The notes: generated by a model not told the origin, from the letters alone. A stretch of 64,000 bases of DNA from Melastoma dodecandrum (GCA_029817715.1 JARUPY010000158.1:496001-560000), one strand, 5' to 3'. Shown: positions 35,400 through 46,193, counted from the first letter of the stretch. Program-made: numbers and translations.

Positions 35400-36480
35400 G
35401 ACACTTGATGAACAAGACCATGATCTAGAAGAATCTTGTGCAATTATTTGAATTCGCCTCCATAATCAGAGCGAATTGTTTTGATAGATTGCCCAAATTG
35501 AGTTTTGATCAATTCGACAAATTGAAGGAATGTTGCAGATGCTTGGGACTTAATATTAAGAAATTAAATCCTGGTGAAACGAATTGCATCATGTATAAGC
35601 AACATGAAATATCTAATACCCGTTGAAGAGGGGATAGGAGAAGTACCCCACAAGTTAGTACGTATGAGTTGAAATGGTTGAGAAGAATGAGAATCAGATA
35701 GCGCAAAAGATTATCTATGATACTTGCTCTTAGCACAAGTGTAACAAAGATCCAAAGAAGGTGCTCCCTTTGATTACATAGAGTCATAAATTGACTAAGA
35801 ACTTCTTTCCTAGGGTGTCCTAGGCAACAATGCCATCTAATAGCGTCTATTTCAGCTGACTTGGAAATGACAAATGCTCTTGGAGTTGCAGAAGCGGCAG
35901 TTGAACAGGAAGAAGCTGAAGTGTTAGGCAGATCCTGAGGAGGGAGAGGTAGTTTCTTGAGATCTTGGTATGTTGGACCCAAAAGAAGTGGTTGGTTTGT
36001 TCTCTTGTCCTTAATATAGAAGGCATCGGGATGAAACTCAACATAGACATCATTCTCACGACAAGGTTGGAAACACTTACTAAACGCTGAGATTAAACTG
36101 GAGTATGCGTGACTTGTCTAAGATGAATAGATTTAGGGGAGCGAGAAGGAAATGATGTGTAACCCGCATGAGCTATTTGAGAAAATTGACCATTTCCAAC
36201 CATGACTGAGGCCTTACCCTGACAAGGAGAAGTACCTTCAAGATTACTAAGGACAAGGGTCACATGATGAGTGGCACCCGGGTCCATCAACCAATCTGCA
36301 GCAGTAGATATTCCTTGGTGTGTGGTGGGTTGAAGGTTGACATATGGAGGTTGATAAGGTTGGGCAGTTGGTTTATAGAATGAAGGTTGGACACTAATAA
36401 GATGTGTCTGTGGTCGGTAGGAGGGGTTCACGCGATAATAGCAAGTTTGAGCAGTGTGTTCAATCTTAAAACATAGCAGG
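35400..36480 (-). pseudogene. Copia D protease and integrase N-terminal part
   Basis: WLMDPGATHHVT (near 36,280) is the copia protease site, with DPGA for D-S-G/T-A. IRWHCCLGHPRKEVLSQFMT (near 35,830) is the GAG-pre-integrase H-x-R-L-G-H-P zinc region. Frame breaks and stops separate the blocks. Confidence 0.8.
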
Positions 36481-37480
36481 CAATATAGCTTGGGTCTGTA
36501 GTAGTTTCTAACACTTCACTTGGGTGCTGGCATAAGTTGAGGTGGAGACAGAGATGGTAGTTTTTCAAGTACACTAGATTGAATGTTGGAAGGAGTCTGA
36601 TTAGACGACCTGGGTTTTGGAGCTTGATAAGAAGGGGATCTGGTAGTACATGGAGGTTGATATGTAGGGGATCGATAAGTAGGTGGTCTGGGCTGATATA
36701 TATGGTTGGATTATGGCCTTTGCTTAGGACCATTGTCACCTGCATTGGAATTGAGAGCAAAAAGTTGTACATGTGGAAAGATACAGTCAGAGACTTATCT
36801 TTATCTCCAATCTGATATCAAAATTCAGTAGCAAGTTGTGAATCTCTTCAATAGACGGTCGGTCAGGATGACTATAAATTGTTATGACCACAAGAACATA
36901 TTCAGCAGGTAAACCTTCAAGAAGACAGCATATGTAATCCTTATAACGAACCATCTCCCCTATGGCATTCAACTAGTCTGAAAACATCTTAATAGTGTTC
37001 AAATACTGCTGCATTAACTTCCCATACTTCTTTACTTACTGCATTTGCATTCTCAAATTAATAACACGTGTAAGAGGGCCTGATGTAAGTGAGGAGAACA
37101 TGAAGCTCATGACTGATTTATCAGTCATCTGCCATAATCTATAATATGGGTTTATGACCTGAGACAGATTATCAAGATTCTGTAAAGGGGGCTAAGAAGT
37201 ATCATCTATAATGTCCTCCTACCTTCCAGCCACTATTGCAACAAGAACTTGACCTTTCCATAGTTTATAGTTCCCATCCTCTAGTTTGAGAGTTGAAGAA
37301 AAGAAACCTGTAGGAATCTGAATAGGGGCTGAAACTTTGTATTCCTCCTATAGAAGCACCAGACAGAGGGGTTTGAGCCGGCAGAGGGTTAACTTCACTT
37401 AGTCTAGAAAAAGGAGAAAGATGAGTGCCATATTCCACCTTTTGAACGTTTGCACAGGAGAACAAGGTTGGTCATGAGAC
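36428..37480 (-). pseudogene. Copia D gag remnant
   Basis: Minus-strand frames such as EMVRYKDYICCLLEGLPAEY and VVITIYSHPDRPSIEEIHNL are the conserved UBN2-type copia gag segment (LL-x-GLPxEY, then ExxxLL). A Pro/His-rich linker follows. The frame is broken in several places. Confidence 0.75.
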
Positions 37481-37481
37481 T

Positions 37482-37495
37482 AGGGCTCTGATTCC
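37482..37495 (-). other. Copia D primer binding site (degenerate)
   Basis: The minus strand reads GGAATCAGAGCCCTA immediately behind the LTR end CTCTTCA. This is a mutated form of TGGTATCAGAGCCCTA, the Met-tRNA primer site of many copia elements. Confidence 0.65.
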
Positions 37496-37496
37496 G

Positions 37497-37821
37497 TGAA
37501 GAGCTTTGTAATTGAATACAAGAAGAAGTAGACAACGAAGAAGAAGGGGAACGAAAAGGAGAAGCCATCTTTATATATAATCACTACTGTATTCCAGAAA
37601 ACAAGGATATGAGGATAAGAATGTCTCCAGTATAATGATTTTGTTCTTGTAGTTTGTCCTTTTGGTTGTTGCCAACAACCTCGTCTTTGTCCTCTGTCAT
37701 AACAGAATTTGTAGAAGTGTAGGAGAAGAAACGGGGAACATTTGTCTGATTTGGGCTCCTTCAATCGCTGGGCTTCAGTTGGGCTTTCTCACACATTGAA
37801 CTTCACAACCTTAATCCAACA
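37497..37821 (-). mobile_element. Copia D 5' LTR
   Basis: On the minus strand it starts TGTTGGATTAAGGTTGTGAAG at 37,821 and ends CTCTTCA at 37,497, 325 bp. A TATA-like TATATATAAAG lies near 37,570. It matches 32,819-33,053 apart from an extra segment at about 37,625-37,720. Confidence 0.8.
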
Positions 37822-38304
37822 CCGATCGACGTCATCGATGTGCCTTCTATTACCTTTGGGAAACTTGACTGTGCTGGAGAGATTGTGTTGCCTGAGGGAG
37901 TCGGGGCCTAGGGTCTTCGGCTATGAGGTCGAAGATCTGTTACGGTTGATGAGAGCGTGCCGAAACGGGAAAATCCCAGCCGTCAAGAATTGGTGGCGTC
38001 GAGACCGGAAGGTGATCAACTTTTTGAACTATAACATTTACGGCCTTGAGCTGACGAAAGTGAAGGACAATTCATCGTTGAGAAACCTACTGATGAAGAC
38101 CTTTGGCAAGTCCATCATGTAACTGAGGACATCGACCGCTTGCTCGATCTGACCAGGCAGAGGAAGAAGGAAGACGGGAATGGTGACAACGAAAGCGATG
38201 ATCCCAAAAAGAAACAAAACATGAAGAGAAGCTGAGCAGGGTAACGCTCTCGGGGCTCCTCAACTTCATCGATGGGATATGGTCAGTTTGCGGTGGGGAG
38301 AGGA
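37822..38304 (+). pseudogene. AAA-ATPase (BCS1-like family) fragment
   Basis: Plus-strand text from about 38,010 reads NFLNYNIYGLELTKVKDNSS, then LRNLLMKTFGKSI. After a frame change it gives VTEDIDRLLDLTRQRKKE (Walker B region) and DDPKKKQ, then VTLSGLLNFIDGIWSVCGGE. This is the centre of the plant AAA-ATPase/ASD-like family (Walker B and the following helix). The Walker A segment before it and the sensor/arginine-finger half after it are missing. The left side touches the copia D LTR at 37,821. The right side stops in GGAGAGGA, exactly where the copia E LTR begins (38,305). The sequence at 37,850-38,005 is open but not clearly part of this family. Non-functional. Confidence 0.8.
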
Positions 38305-38709
38305 TGTAAAGAAACGACACGTCGACAAGTTTATGATCAACAGTTTACCAACCTCTTTCCAGGAACATCGTGTAGCTAAGGGACACTCAAGAAGGACTTT
38401 ACTTGGAAGCTTACTAAAACAATATTACAAGCAACTTAAGTAGAATAAACCTAATTAATGTCAACTACCGACATCTAAGCATTTAATGTGCATAGAAACT
38501 ACAACAAAAAAGTGGACAATAATAAAGATAGAGAATACCCAGGAATCTAGATAGTCATCGACTTTTAGATTTCCTCGAGTGAAGTCTCTTCCTCGAGTGA
38601 CGTCTTTTTCTCGAGAAACTCTCTTTCTTGAGTGAAGTCCTTTTTCTCGAGCGAAGTCTATAGACATAATCTCTGTAGACTTGAAGGTTCATCAGTGTAA
38701 CGTTCAACA
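38305..38709 (-). mobile_element. Copia E 3' LTR
   Basis: On the minus strand it starts TGTTGAACGTTACACTG at 38,709, directly behind a purine tract (AAGGGGAG), and ends TGTCGTTTCTTTACA at 38,305. It is 405 bp with TG/CA ends. It contains a short CTCGAG-rich tandem array. Confidence 0.8.
38570..38662. repeat. CTCGAG minisatellite in the copia E LTR
   Basis: About five imperfect units of roughly 20 bp, each like CTCGAGTGAAGTCTCTTTC, run head to tail. One unit has CTTGAG in place of CTCGAG. XhoI-type CTCGAG palindromes recur at each unit start. Confidence 0.7.
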
Positions 38710-39720
38710 CTCCCCTTAAAGTGATGCTTGTTGAACTAGTCCCAATTCGTAGATCTTCAAATGGACCTCTTGAAAGTGCTTTTGTGAAGATATCAGCAAC
38801 ATTATCTTCACTCCTTACTGCGACCATCTCGATGATTCCGTCAAGCACCTTCTCGCGAATGAAGTGATGCTCCAACTCAATGTGTTTCGTCATGCATGAA
38901 ACATAGGATTCGAAGTCGGCTTTATAGCATTCAAATTATCTCCATGAATAGGAACTAGCTGATCAACTTTGACTTGAAGATCCTCCACGAGTCTACAATG
39001 CCATATGCACTCCTGAGCTGCGTGATCTGATGCCTTGTATTTTGCTTCGGTCGTAGATAATGATATCGAGCCTTGCTTCCAACTACTCCATGATATGCTA
39101 GTGTTTCCACAAAGGAAAACAAAACCAAATGTGGACCTTCGATCGTCTCGATCTCCAGCGAAATCCGCATCTGCAAATCCTTGCAAGACAAAATCTGCAC
39201 CTTTCCCATAGAGTAGACGAACATCTAGCGAAGTGTTAACATACTTCAGAATTTTCTTCGCTTCCTCGAGATGTGTCCTCCTTGGCTCCTGCATGTATTG
39301 ACTCACCACTCCAACTGCATAAGCAATGTCAAGCCATGTTATAGTCAGGTAAATCAGACTTCCTACAAGAGCTCGATACGAGTGAGGATTTGGCAGACAT
39401 GTTCCATCGTCTCGACTGAGCCTGAGATTTACCTCAAGAAGAGTATATCTCTTCTTCCCATCTGTCATACCAAATTTCTCTACCAACTTCTTTGCATAGT
39501 TAATCTACGATATAAATAAACCTTTCTTCAAGTCTTCAATATGCAGACCAAGGAAAATTCCAAGTCCCCCAAGCTTCTACATCTCATAAAGAAGCGAGAG
39601 CTCATCTTGTAGTCGAGCAACCTCTCCATAGTTATTGCCAATCAAGATTATATGATCCACATATAGAAGCATCACCACCATTTGTCCTTGATGTTCCTTT
39701 ATAAATGATGGAATATTTAC
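38710..39720 (-). pseudogene. Copia E RNase H and reverse transcriptase end
   Basis: The open frame 39,486-38,890 (198 codons) holds RALVGSLIYLTITWLDIAYA, VGVVSQYMQEPRRTHLEEAK, FADADFAGDRDDRRSTFGFV and SLSTTEAKY, a near-complete copia RNase H. The adjacent frame 38,893-38,555 has the KHIELEHHFIREKVLDG and VADIFTKALSR end. Upstream (39,500-39,690) the reverse transcriptase loop reads LLYVDHIILIG, with His for the second Asp of YVDD. Confidence 0.88.
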
Positions 39721-39721
39721 A

Positions 39722-39990
39722 TTACGGAATTCCCATGAATAGGATCAAACCTTATTCCATGGTATTTCCATGAGATTCTCAAATTAGCAATTCATACTTC
39801 TACATTGACACCATTGATAGTGACACATCTAAGAACTAAAAATGATGCCCGAGCGGTTAATGGGGGCGGACTGTAAATTCGTTGAATTTTATTTATTGAA
39901 TAGGTATAGTAACACTATTATTCGGAGCTACTTTATCTCTTGCTCAAAAAGATAAACTTGAGACGGATTCCGAAGAAATGTACCCACAAA
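39722..39990. other. Foreign insert inside copia E reverse transcriptase
   Basis: Copia homology breaks between YLRFCGY (minus strand, near 39,990) and the VVMLLYVD block (near 39,700). A working copia has about 100 bp here and this one has about 275. The extra sequence includes a stretch matching plastid trnY (39,844-39,894), listed next. The rest, including TAACACTATTATTCGGAGC at 39,909, I cannot assign. Confidence 0.6.
39844..39894 (+). pseudogene. trnY-GUA: Partial plastid-type tRNA-Tyr (trnY-GUA) 5' half
   Basis: The sequence GATGCCCGAGCGGTTAATGG, then GGGCGGACTGTAAATTCGTTG agrees, with one visible mismatch, with the plastid trnY-GUA gene from the D arm through the anticodon loop (CTGTAAATTC, anticodon GTA). 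The acceptor 5' strand is altered (AAAAAT in place of GGGTC). The variable arm, T arm and acceptor 3' strand are replaced by unrelated sequence. It is therefore a non-functional nuclear copy of plastid DNA. The match is from memory of the conserved gene. Confidence 0.7.
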
Positions 39991-40019
39991 ACCGAAGATA
40001 TTCTGCAATCTTCCCATAC

Positions 40020-40530
40020 CAAGCACATGGGGCTTGCTTCAATCCATATAGGTTCTTCTTAAGTCTACAGACCAACTGGTGACCATCCTTCTTCTCGAAT
40101 CTAGGTGGTTGTTCCATCTAGATCGGGCGATCGAGTTCTCCATAGAGAAATGCATTCTTGACATCCAATTGCCACAATAACTGCTGCCAAGGCCAATACA
40201 GTGCAAATCGCCTTCATCTTCGCGACTGGACTAAATGTCTCCCCATAATCTTCTTCGTACTTATGTGAGAACTCTCGAGCGACCAATCTTGCCTTGTATC
40301 GATCTACGCTTCCATCAGCTTTTCTCTTGATTCATACACCCACTTACAAGTGACAGCTTGAGCACCAAGAGGTTTTGGAATGACATCCCATGTCTCATTC
40401 TGCTCGAGAGCCTGAATTTCGTCCTCCATCGCTATCACCCATTCCCTGACACCCTTAGCTTCAGTATATGAAGAGGGTTCCTTATCGTCTATTGCGTTTG
40501 CCAAATAACAAGAGCAGGTTGTCACAAAGT
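40020..40530 (-). pseudogene. Copia E reverse transcriptase N-terminal part
   Basis: Frames at 40,525-40,304 and 40,286-40,101 give VREWVIAMEDEIQALEQNETWDVIPKPLG-type text, then CKWVYESREK and VAREFSHKYEEDYGETFSPVAKM. The GLYGLKQAP block follows near 40,040. The order is that of copia reverse transcriptase, with frame breaks. Confidence 0.85.
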
Positions 40531-40554
40531 TATCATCCTTGAATCGACATGGCC

Positions 40555-41215
40555 TTACAATGTTCCTTTTTGGTCAAGACTCCCCATTCTTCTATAGACC
40601 AGATTCTTCCTGATGTGGGCTTCCCCATAGACTTTGACTCTTTGTACCTTCCTTGACTGAAGAATCCCGGGATAAGTCAAAGCACCCCCTGTCGCCATAA
40701 TCTCTACTAGAAGAGCATCCCGTAGACATAGACACGAGAAGGTAAGTCTAAACGTTCTCCTCAATATTCTTGATATAGTATGAGGAGATTTCGTCAAAGA
40801 CAACGTCTCTCGACACAGTGCATTTGTGGGTCGATAGATCCATACTTCGACACCCTTTCCTCCTCTCGTCATAGCCGATGAACATGCACTTGACAGCCTT
40901 TGCATCCAGTTTGCTCCTCCTCGAATATGGAACATGGACATAGCAAATAGACCCAAAAACTCGAAAATACTTAACACTTGGCTTGAACCCATATAGCATC
41001 TCGAATGGTGAATTGAGCTTATTTGGGCCGAGAGGAACTCGATTTATGACATGGGCAGCACACTTTATGCCTTCCGCCCAAAACTGCTTTGGTAGATTCT
41101 TCATGTGCAACCATGACTTACAATCTGATAATTTGGGGGAAGACTCACTGCAACTCTCTGTATTGAAAATCAACATTACAAAAGAATTTAAAGGGAAACT
41201 CACCAGACTATTCAT
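40555..41215 (-). pseudogene. Copia E integrase C-terminal part, 5'-truncated
   Basis: The frame 41,215-40,748 has LPKQFWAEGIKCAAHVINRV, PLGPNKLNSPFEMLYGFKPS, then SICYVHVPYSRRSKLDAKAV and CMFIGYDERRKGCR, the tail of copia integrase. Homology stops near 41,220 with no integrase core, gag or 5' LTR, so the element is cut there. Confidence 0.85.
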
Positions 41216-41475
41216 TTGCTTAAACTAAAACAAATCTACGTTACCAAACCCCACAATAAAAATCATTTAATATATCCCATTAAAAACATCTTAAATTTGA
41301 GATTAAAATCCCAACATAAATTGTATTAAATTAATTTATTTTCAACAAATAGACCGTTGTTTTCTTTTGGTTGGGGGGAGAGGAGTTGGTTATTGTATTC
41401 ATCACGAGCTCATTCAAAGCAGTGAAATGCAGAAGGGAACAATAAAAGAAAAGAAACAAGAGCAACAACGCTGAA

Positions 41476-41734
41476 ATGGGAAAGATTGTGTCTGAGGCTG
41501 ATGTCAGTGGCTCAGCACCAGCAACAAGGCAACATCTTCTGGAGAAGACAAACCAAGAGGATGTTGAAAGTGGTGTTGGGAATGCGGGGAGGAGGAGGAG
41601 GAGGAGATCTTCAGGGAAGAGGCCAGAGGAACCATGGAAAGGGGAGTTTGTGAAGAGCATTATGCATGCTGGCCTTGATGCTATTATCACTCGCTTTTCC
41701 GTCATCTCCATCAATGCCGGCAAACTCTCCTCTG
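41476..41734 (+). CDS. First exon of an MEB/CCC1-like iron transporter homologue
   Basis: ATG 41,476 opens an 86-codon exon: a polar N-terminus (MGKIVSEADVSGSAP), an Arg run (RRRRRRSSGKR, about residues 39-49), then PEEPWKGEFVKSIMHAGLDA and IITRFSVISINAGKLSS. The last block matches the start of the membrane domain in the plant Membrane-of-ER-body (MEB) branch of the VIT/CCC1 vacuolar iron transporter family. Those proteins have PWxGEyVKSIVyAGLDAIVTCFSLI. It ends at a good donor (CTCTG|GTAACT). I find no following exon with the GFANLxADGISMG block in the next 3 kb. It may therefore be an orphan exon or have a long intron. Ser/Asn substitutions in ISINAG are unusual. Confidence 0.55.
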
Positions 41735-42780
41735 GTAACTATTTGGTTTTCTTTTAGGGGATCCTTTTTTTGGTCAGAATTGATGTTGTTGGCTATTTTG
41801 TGAGTTGGGAAATTGACAGTGAGTTTGTCATTGTAAGAGAAAGAGGGCTATCTGAGTATTGTCTTTATTTGTAAATTGTTCTGAACATGACAACAATGTC
41901 TGTTTCCGAACAACAAATGATGTACAAGGTAAAGATTGTGTTTGGTTCGCGAAATGGATTCCAATAAAATTTTACTGCATATAACTGTAACATCAGGAAT
42001 AATGACCATTATCAAGTATAATGAGAAAAGCGCACCATGCGATAGTTAGTAGTCTGAATTGTCGTCAATCACAAAGCCATAAAGGTACTGATGTTCCTGG
42101 ATGATAATGAAATAATCATACTTAGATATGGACTGAGAGGGTTGGCAGAAAGCAGCCAAACCTTTCTTCGAAATTAATTGAGTAGAAGCTTCGTAAAGCC
42201 TCACCATTTTGAATTTGGTGGCCAATCTGGAAAGAAATGGAGACAGTGTCTCCGATAATGACACTGCATCTTTTGAAAGTTTTATTGTATCATGGGTTGT
42301 TCATTATGTGAAAATGTTTCCAAGGAATTTCATCCACATTGTGTTTTACGTACCATATTTTGGGGATAGCCACACCTTCTAACAGGTTTTAACTCCGATG
42401 TTAATGGATCCACCTCAACAGTACCTCTAATTATACTAATTTATCATCTCCACTGAGTTTCAGATCAATCAACCAAAGGGCAAGCATTGAGCAGGAAATA
42501 GTGCTTCTATGATAAACTACATTAACAGTTCAAGGCCTGATAGCAAAATATTTGCATTAATCGGCCAGGGGAGATGATTATCGTTCCAAAGGCTTGTAAT
42601 CATAAAGGAAGAATGAATCCCTTTTCTACAACAAGAAAAGCACTCTAGAAAGGCAATCCAGAACTACCAAGAAGAACTGCAGAGAATTATCACCAGGAGA
42701 AACACAGAATAAATACTCACACTCCATGAGGTTTTGTAAGTAAACCGGCCATTATTCCAGAATTGCCCCTTGAAGTCCTC
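41735..42780. other. Intronic or intergenic, nothing recognised
   Basis: The stretch is AT-rich with only short frames. If the MEB-like exon belongs to a live gene, this is its first intron. Confidence 0.35.
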
Positions 42781-45178
42781 ATAAGCTGCTAACATTGGAT
42801 CGTAGCGGCAGGGGAACTCTCAATCTCCTTGATGCAACTCTAGAGGGCCTTAAACTGATCCTCAGAGAAGGTTTCAAGGCGGAGGAGATCCCTAACACGG
42901 TCTACGGTCTCCATTAGGCGATCGTAGTCACTTTACAGCGGCAATAGCCTCTGGCTCCTCAGTCGCTGAGACTTCAAGACTCGAGTACGGGATATTCTAC
43001 AAATTGAATAAAGAGTAATCGTCAGTATTGGAATTGGACAAGTAAAATCTACAAAGACATGGAATACATACCTCGGAAGGAGGCAGGTCAGCTTTGTCGA
43101 TCCCCGAAGCTTCCTCAGGATCAAGTACCCCGAAGAGATTTAGATCCTGAGGAAAAAGTAAAATGCTTTTGCTTGAGCTTTGAAAACAAAACAACATAGG
43201 TATAAGAATGCATACCATTTCTCGAGAGGACTCGGCCATTTGAGAACTCAAAGGCAGCGGGACTTAGTGCCATGATCGTCTTCCTGAAAACAATGTCCCA
43301 AGGTTTATTGGGAGGAGATTTATAGTATTTAGAGGGGAAAAGCGCCGCATACCTCGGAGAAGGGGTCCCTGAAGATTCCGGAGCCTTAATGGCAATGGGG
43401 ACAGGGTCCTGAATGGCAGGAGGACGATGCTTGAAAGAAATTGAAATTGGTACATCTTCAGAGTCCGAGGACTCAGGGGAAGGAACCTTTCGCTTGCTAG
43501 CCGCTCCCTTCTCGATCTTCTTGCCCTTGGAAGCAAGGGTCTGCCGGCGAAGACGGGTCAAACGTCCAGCCGGGGGAGGAGGGCTCCTTTCTGGTAAAGA
43601 TTCCCCTGATTCTACATTTAAAACTGCAACATATGTCAGATAGGAGTTTTTCAGTTCAAAGGGGAAGATTAACAAGTTTAGTCTTTACCAGAAGGTTTCT
43701 GTTCAGCCTTTAACATCACTCAGAGGAACGATTGAGGTCTGGCTGCTTGGAAGTATGGAGAAAGGTCATCTTCTTCAGAAGGGCGTCAAAGGTAATCGCC
43801 CATTGAACAACAAAGAATTCCGTAGCATAAATTGAAGTAGACCCGAAAGGGAACTCCATGTAACGGAGCTCCATTTTCTTAGACAGAAGATTCATCGAGG
43901 CCTGAAAAGAATCCTTTGAAAGAATGCTAGTAACCCGTGTAAAAATTGGGATATTAAATGTGTCAGAGAAAGGGACTGATGAGCTCTGGATAAAACCAAC
44001 TTGTCTTGCATAGAGCTGGGGGTTGTAGACTTCAAAGCAAAATCCTCCCTCTGACACATAGACCAGGTCCCTGTTGGTCAAGACAGTGTCCCAATACAGG
44101 CCTGGGGTGAGCCTGCCGACGCTTCAAAATAAGGTGGCCAGTAGGGAATAAGACCCAATTGCGGCGCTCGCCTCATCCAGTAGCTACAATATGCCTTATA
44201 TGCCCCGTCACAGAGGCATACAACCATTTGTCCTTGGCTTGGCAGCAGTACTCCAGCATGTGTGTCCCATAGCAGCTGATCTGGGTGGCGCCAGAAGGCA
44301 TCTCGTACCCCGTAAGTCCTGGCATCCATATAGAGAACCACATATGAACAATCCAAAGGGGGCCGCCAGCCGGATACCTCGGAAAAGGACTTGTGCACGA
44401 GCTAGCCTTGTGCAAACCCTGGTAGACTAAACCTAGCAAGAATTGGGCCCAAGCTATCTTGCTGGAGGCCGAGCTTAGAAAATTGGCAATCCTGTAGACA
44501 AGCTTTGCACTCGCTTGCCAGTAAAGTAGAAGACGTACTTGCTAAGCCAGACGCTGAAGAACTCGACCTCCTCGGCCTTTCCCCAAATGACGGTAGAATG
44601 ATTTTCGATCATTTGAAGGGGTCTCCTCGCTGTACTCAAGATTTAGAGCATCTCTGTGGGGTCGTGGTCGTCGTCTATAGGGTAGAGGCGAACAGGGATA
44701 CCAGCTACGTAACTCCCCGTCAAGAAGTTTATATCCTTTAGGGTGATGGTCATGGGGCCTTCGGTGAAGTAGAAGCAGTTCACCGAGTTGTTCCAGAAGG
44801 GAAGTAGACTGGCACATACCCGGGGGTCGCAGCGCTTCGTAACTAAGGAGAGCTTGAAGGACCAGAGGCCGCAACTTTCAGCCTGGATTCCAGCTTCCCA
44901 AGCCAACTGGAAAACCATTGTTGCACCATTGGCTTTTCTACGGAGGGGAAGCACAAGAACCCGCTCTTCTTTTCCCAGTTCAGGGGGTCCACGAAGTCTT
45001 CCCGGCATATAGGGATTTGGAACTCTGTGATCAAGTACTCATGAGGTACTAGACCGGGAAAGAGAGTAGGGTCAAGAACGGGACCTAGGGTTAACCCGTC
45101 GTCGCCAGTCTGGACCACACCAGAGGGACTAGCACACTGAGAGTGCCATTGGAAGGTCGCGAAGGATGACATGATCAA
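42780..45178 (-). pseudogene. Plant mobile domain (PMD) protein pseudogene
   Basis: Minus strand. The frame from 45,178 gives an N-terminus ending FPSVEKPMVQQWFSSWLGKL. A second frame continues CGLWSFKLSLVTKRCDPRV, then SVNCFYFTEGPMTITLKDIN and FLTGSYVAGIPV, the hallmark of the aminotransferase-like plant mobile domain (PF10536: W-x-x-x-L, F-x-x-GPMT-x-T-L-x-D-x-x-x-LTG). A third frame continues to about 44,542. The frame 44,081-43,716 holds CFEVYNPQLYARQVGF, the domain's C-terminal motif. The frame 43,675-43,121 is Pro/Ser/Lys-rich (KRKVPSPESSDSEDVPIS). At least two frame shifts and one stop break it. PMD genes occur both as host silencing factors (MAIN/MAIL) and in transposons. This divergent copy is more likely transposon-derived. 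Confidence 0.6.
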
Positions 45179-45499
45179 GATGGAGAAATAGGGTTTTCAG
45201 AGAAGTCTACGGGAGTTCAGGAAGAGAGTGAGCTCGAAGGATGAGTCAAAGTAGGGAAACAAAAGGTTTACTTTAACTCAAAGAAACTCACAAATGTGCT
45301 CAGGCGACAGAAGTACCCTGGGGAGCTTATGTTGACATGTTGAATCATCTTGGGCATACTTTTTCCAAACGGGTTAAGCCACGAGATGAATGTACGGGAT
45401 GAGAAACGGTATGGCGCTCGTACCAAGTCTACAGCCCATGTCTACACAAGTCACACGTCATAAGAGGGCGGTTTTTTTTACTCCGAGATCCACGGAAGG

Positions 45500-46193
45500 T
45501 AGTTAAGATGGGGAGGATATTCGGAGGACGTGACAAACATCCTAGCCTCACAAGATCGAATATAAAAGGAAGGAGATCTTCCCAAAAAGGAACACGATCA
45601 ATTCAGCCAACAGAAGCTTTATTCGCTCGTCACCCCGTAGTTATTAGGAATCCCCAACCTGGGTGAAACTCGTGAGGTTTCATTGGTCTTCACCTCTACC
45701 ACCAGAGTGAGCAACTGTAGCTCTGGTAGCCAATTTTCACCAGCATTCCACCACCAAGACGAGCCACCGTAGTCCCGGCAAATGATTCCACCTTCGTTTC
45801 TGCCACCAGGGTGAGCAACCGTATCCTTGATATCCACATTCGCCATCACTTTCGGCCACACTCCGTCCTCCAAGCCCCAACGACCAATTTTCACCGTCCA
45901 GGATCAAAAATCTACAGTGCCCCGTCATCAAATCTACGACGTCCCGTCCAAATTCACAAGTCCACAGCGCCCAGCGTCAAGTCTACGACGTCACCATCGT
46001 CCAAATTCGTGAGCCCGCAGTATCCAGCAGCAAGTCTACGACGCCGCCACTGTCCAAATTCACCAGTCTGCAGCGCCCAGCAATAAGTCTATGATGTTGC
46101 ACCATCATCCTTACTTTATTTTTCATAGCTGTAAGCTTTTTACTCTTATTGTAAAACTTCATTTGATTAGTTCAATCTATTTCTTTTACTTAC
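45500..46193 (+). mobile_element. LTR fragment, possibly Tat-like
   Basis: A TATA box (GAATATAAAAGGAAGGAG, near 45,558) is followed by a pyrimidine-rich leader, a short tandem array and, at 46,150-46,193, GATTAGTTCAATCTATTTCT and TTTACTTAC. A primer-site-like TGGCGACCACA comes directly next. The left end and any coding region are not recognised. Confidence 0.5.
45930..46110 (+). repeat. ~53-bp tandem repeat, about 3.3 copies
   Basis: Units begin at 45,930, 45,979, 46,032 and 46,085 with AARTCTACGACGT, followed by CGTCCAAATTC and GCGCCCAGC. Spacing is 49, 53 and 53 bp. It makes an artificial Ser/Pro-rich open frame. Confidence 0.75.

Noticed and set aside
39844..39894. Functional nuclear tRNA gene
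   Set aside because: Only the 5' half matches; T arm and 3' acceptor strand are missing, so it cannot fold as a tRNA.
45811..46086. Ser/Pro-rich 91-codon frame
   Set aside because: It is created by the 53-bp tandem array; the unit length is not a multiple of three throughout, so it is not a protein repeat.
45930..46110. Possible CRISPR-like array
   Set aside because: The repeats are contiguous imperfect tandem units with no unique spacers, in plant DNA.
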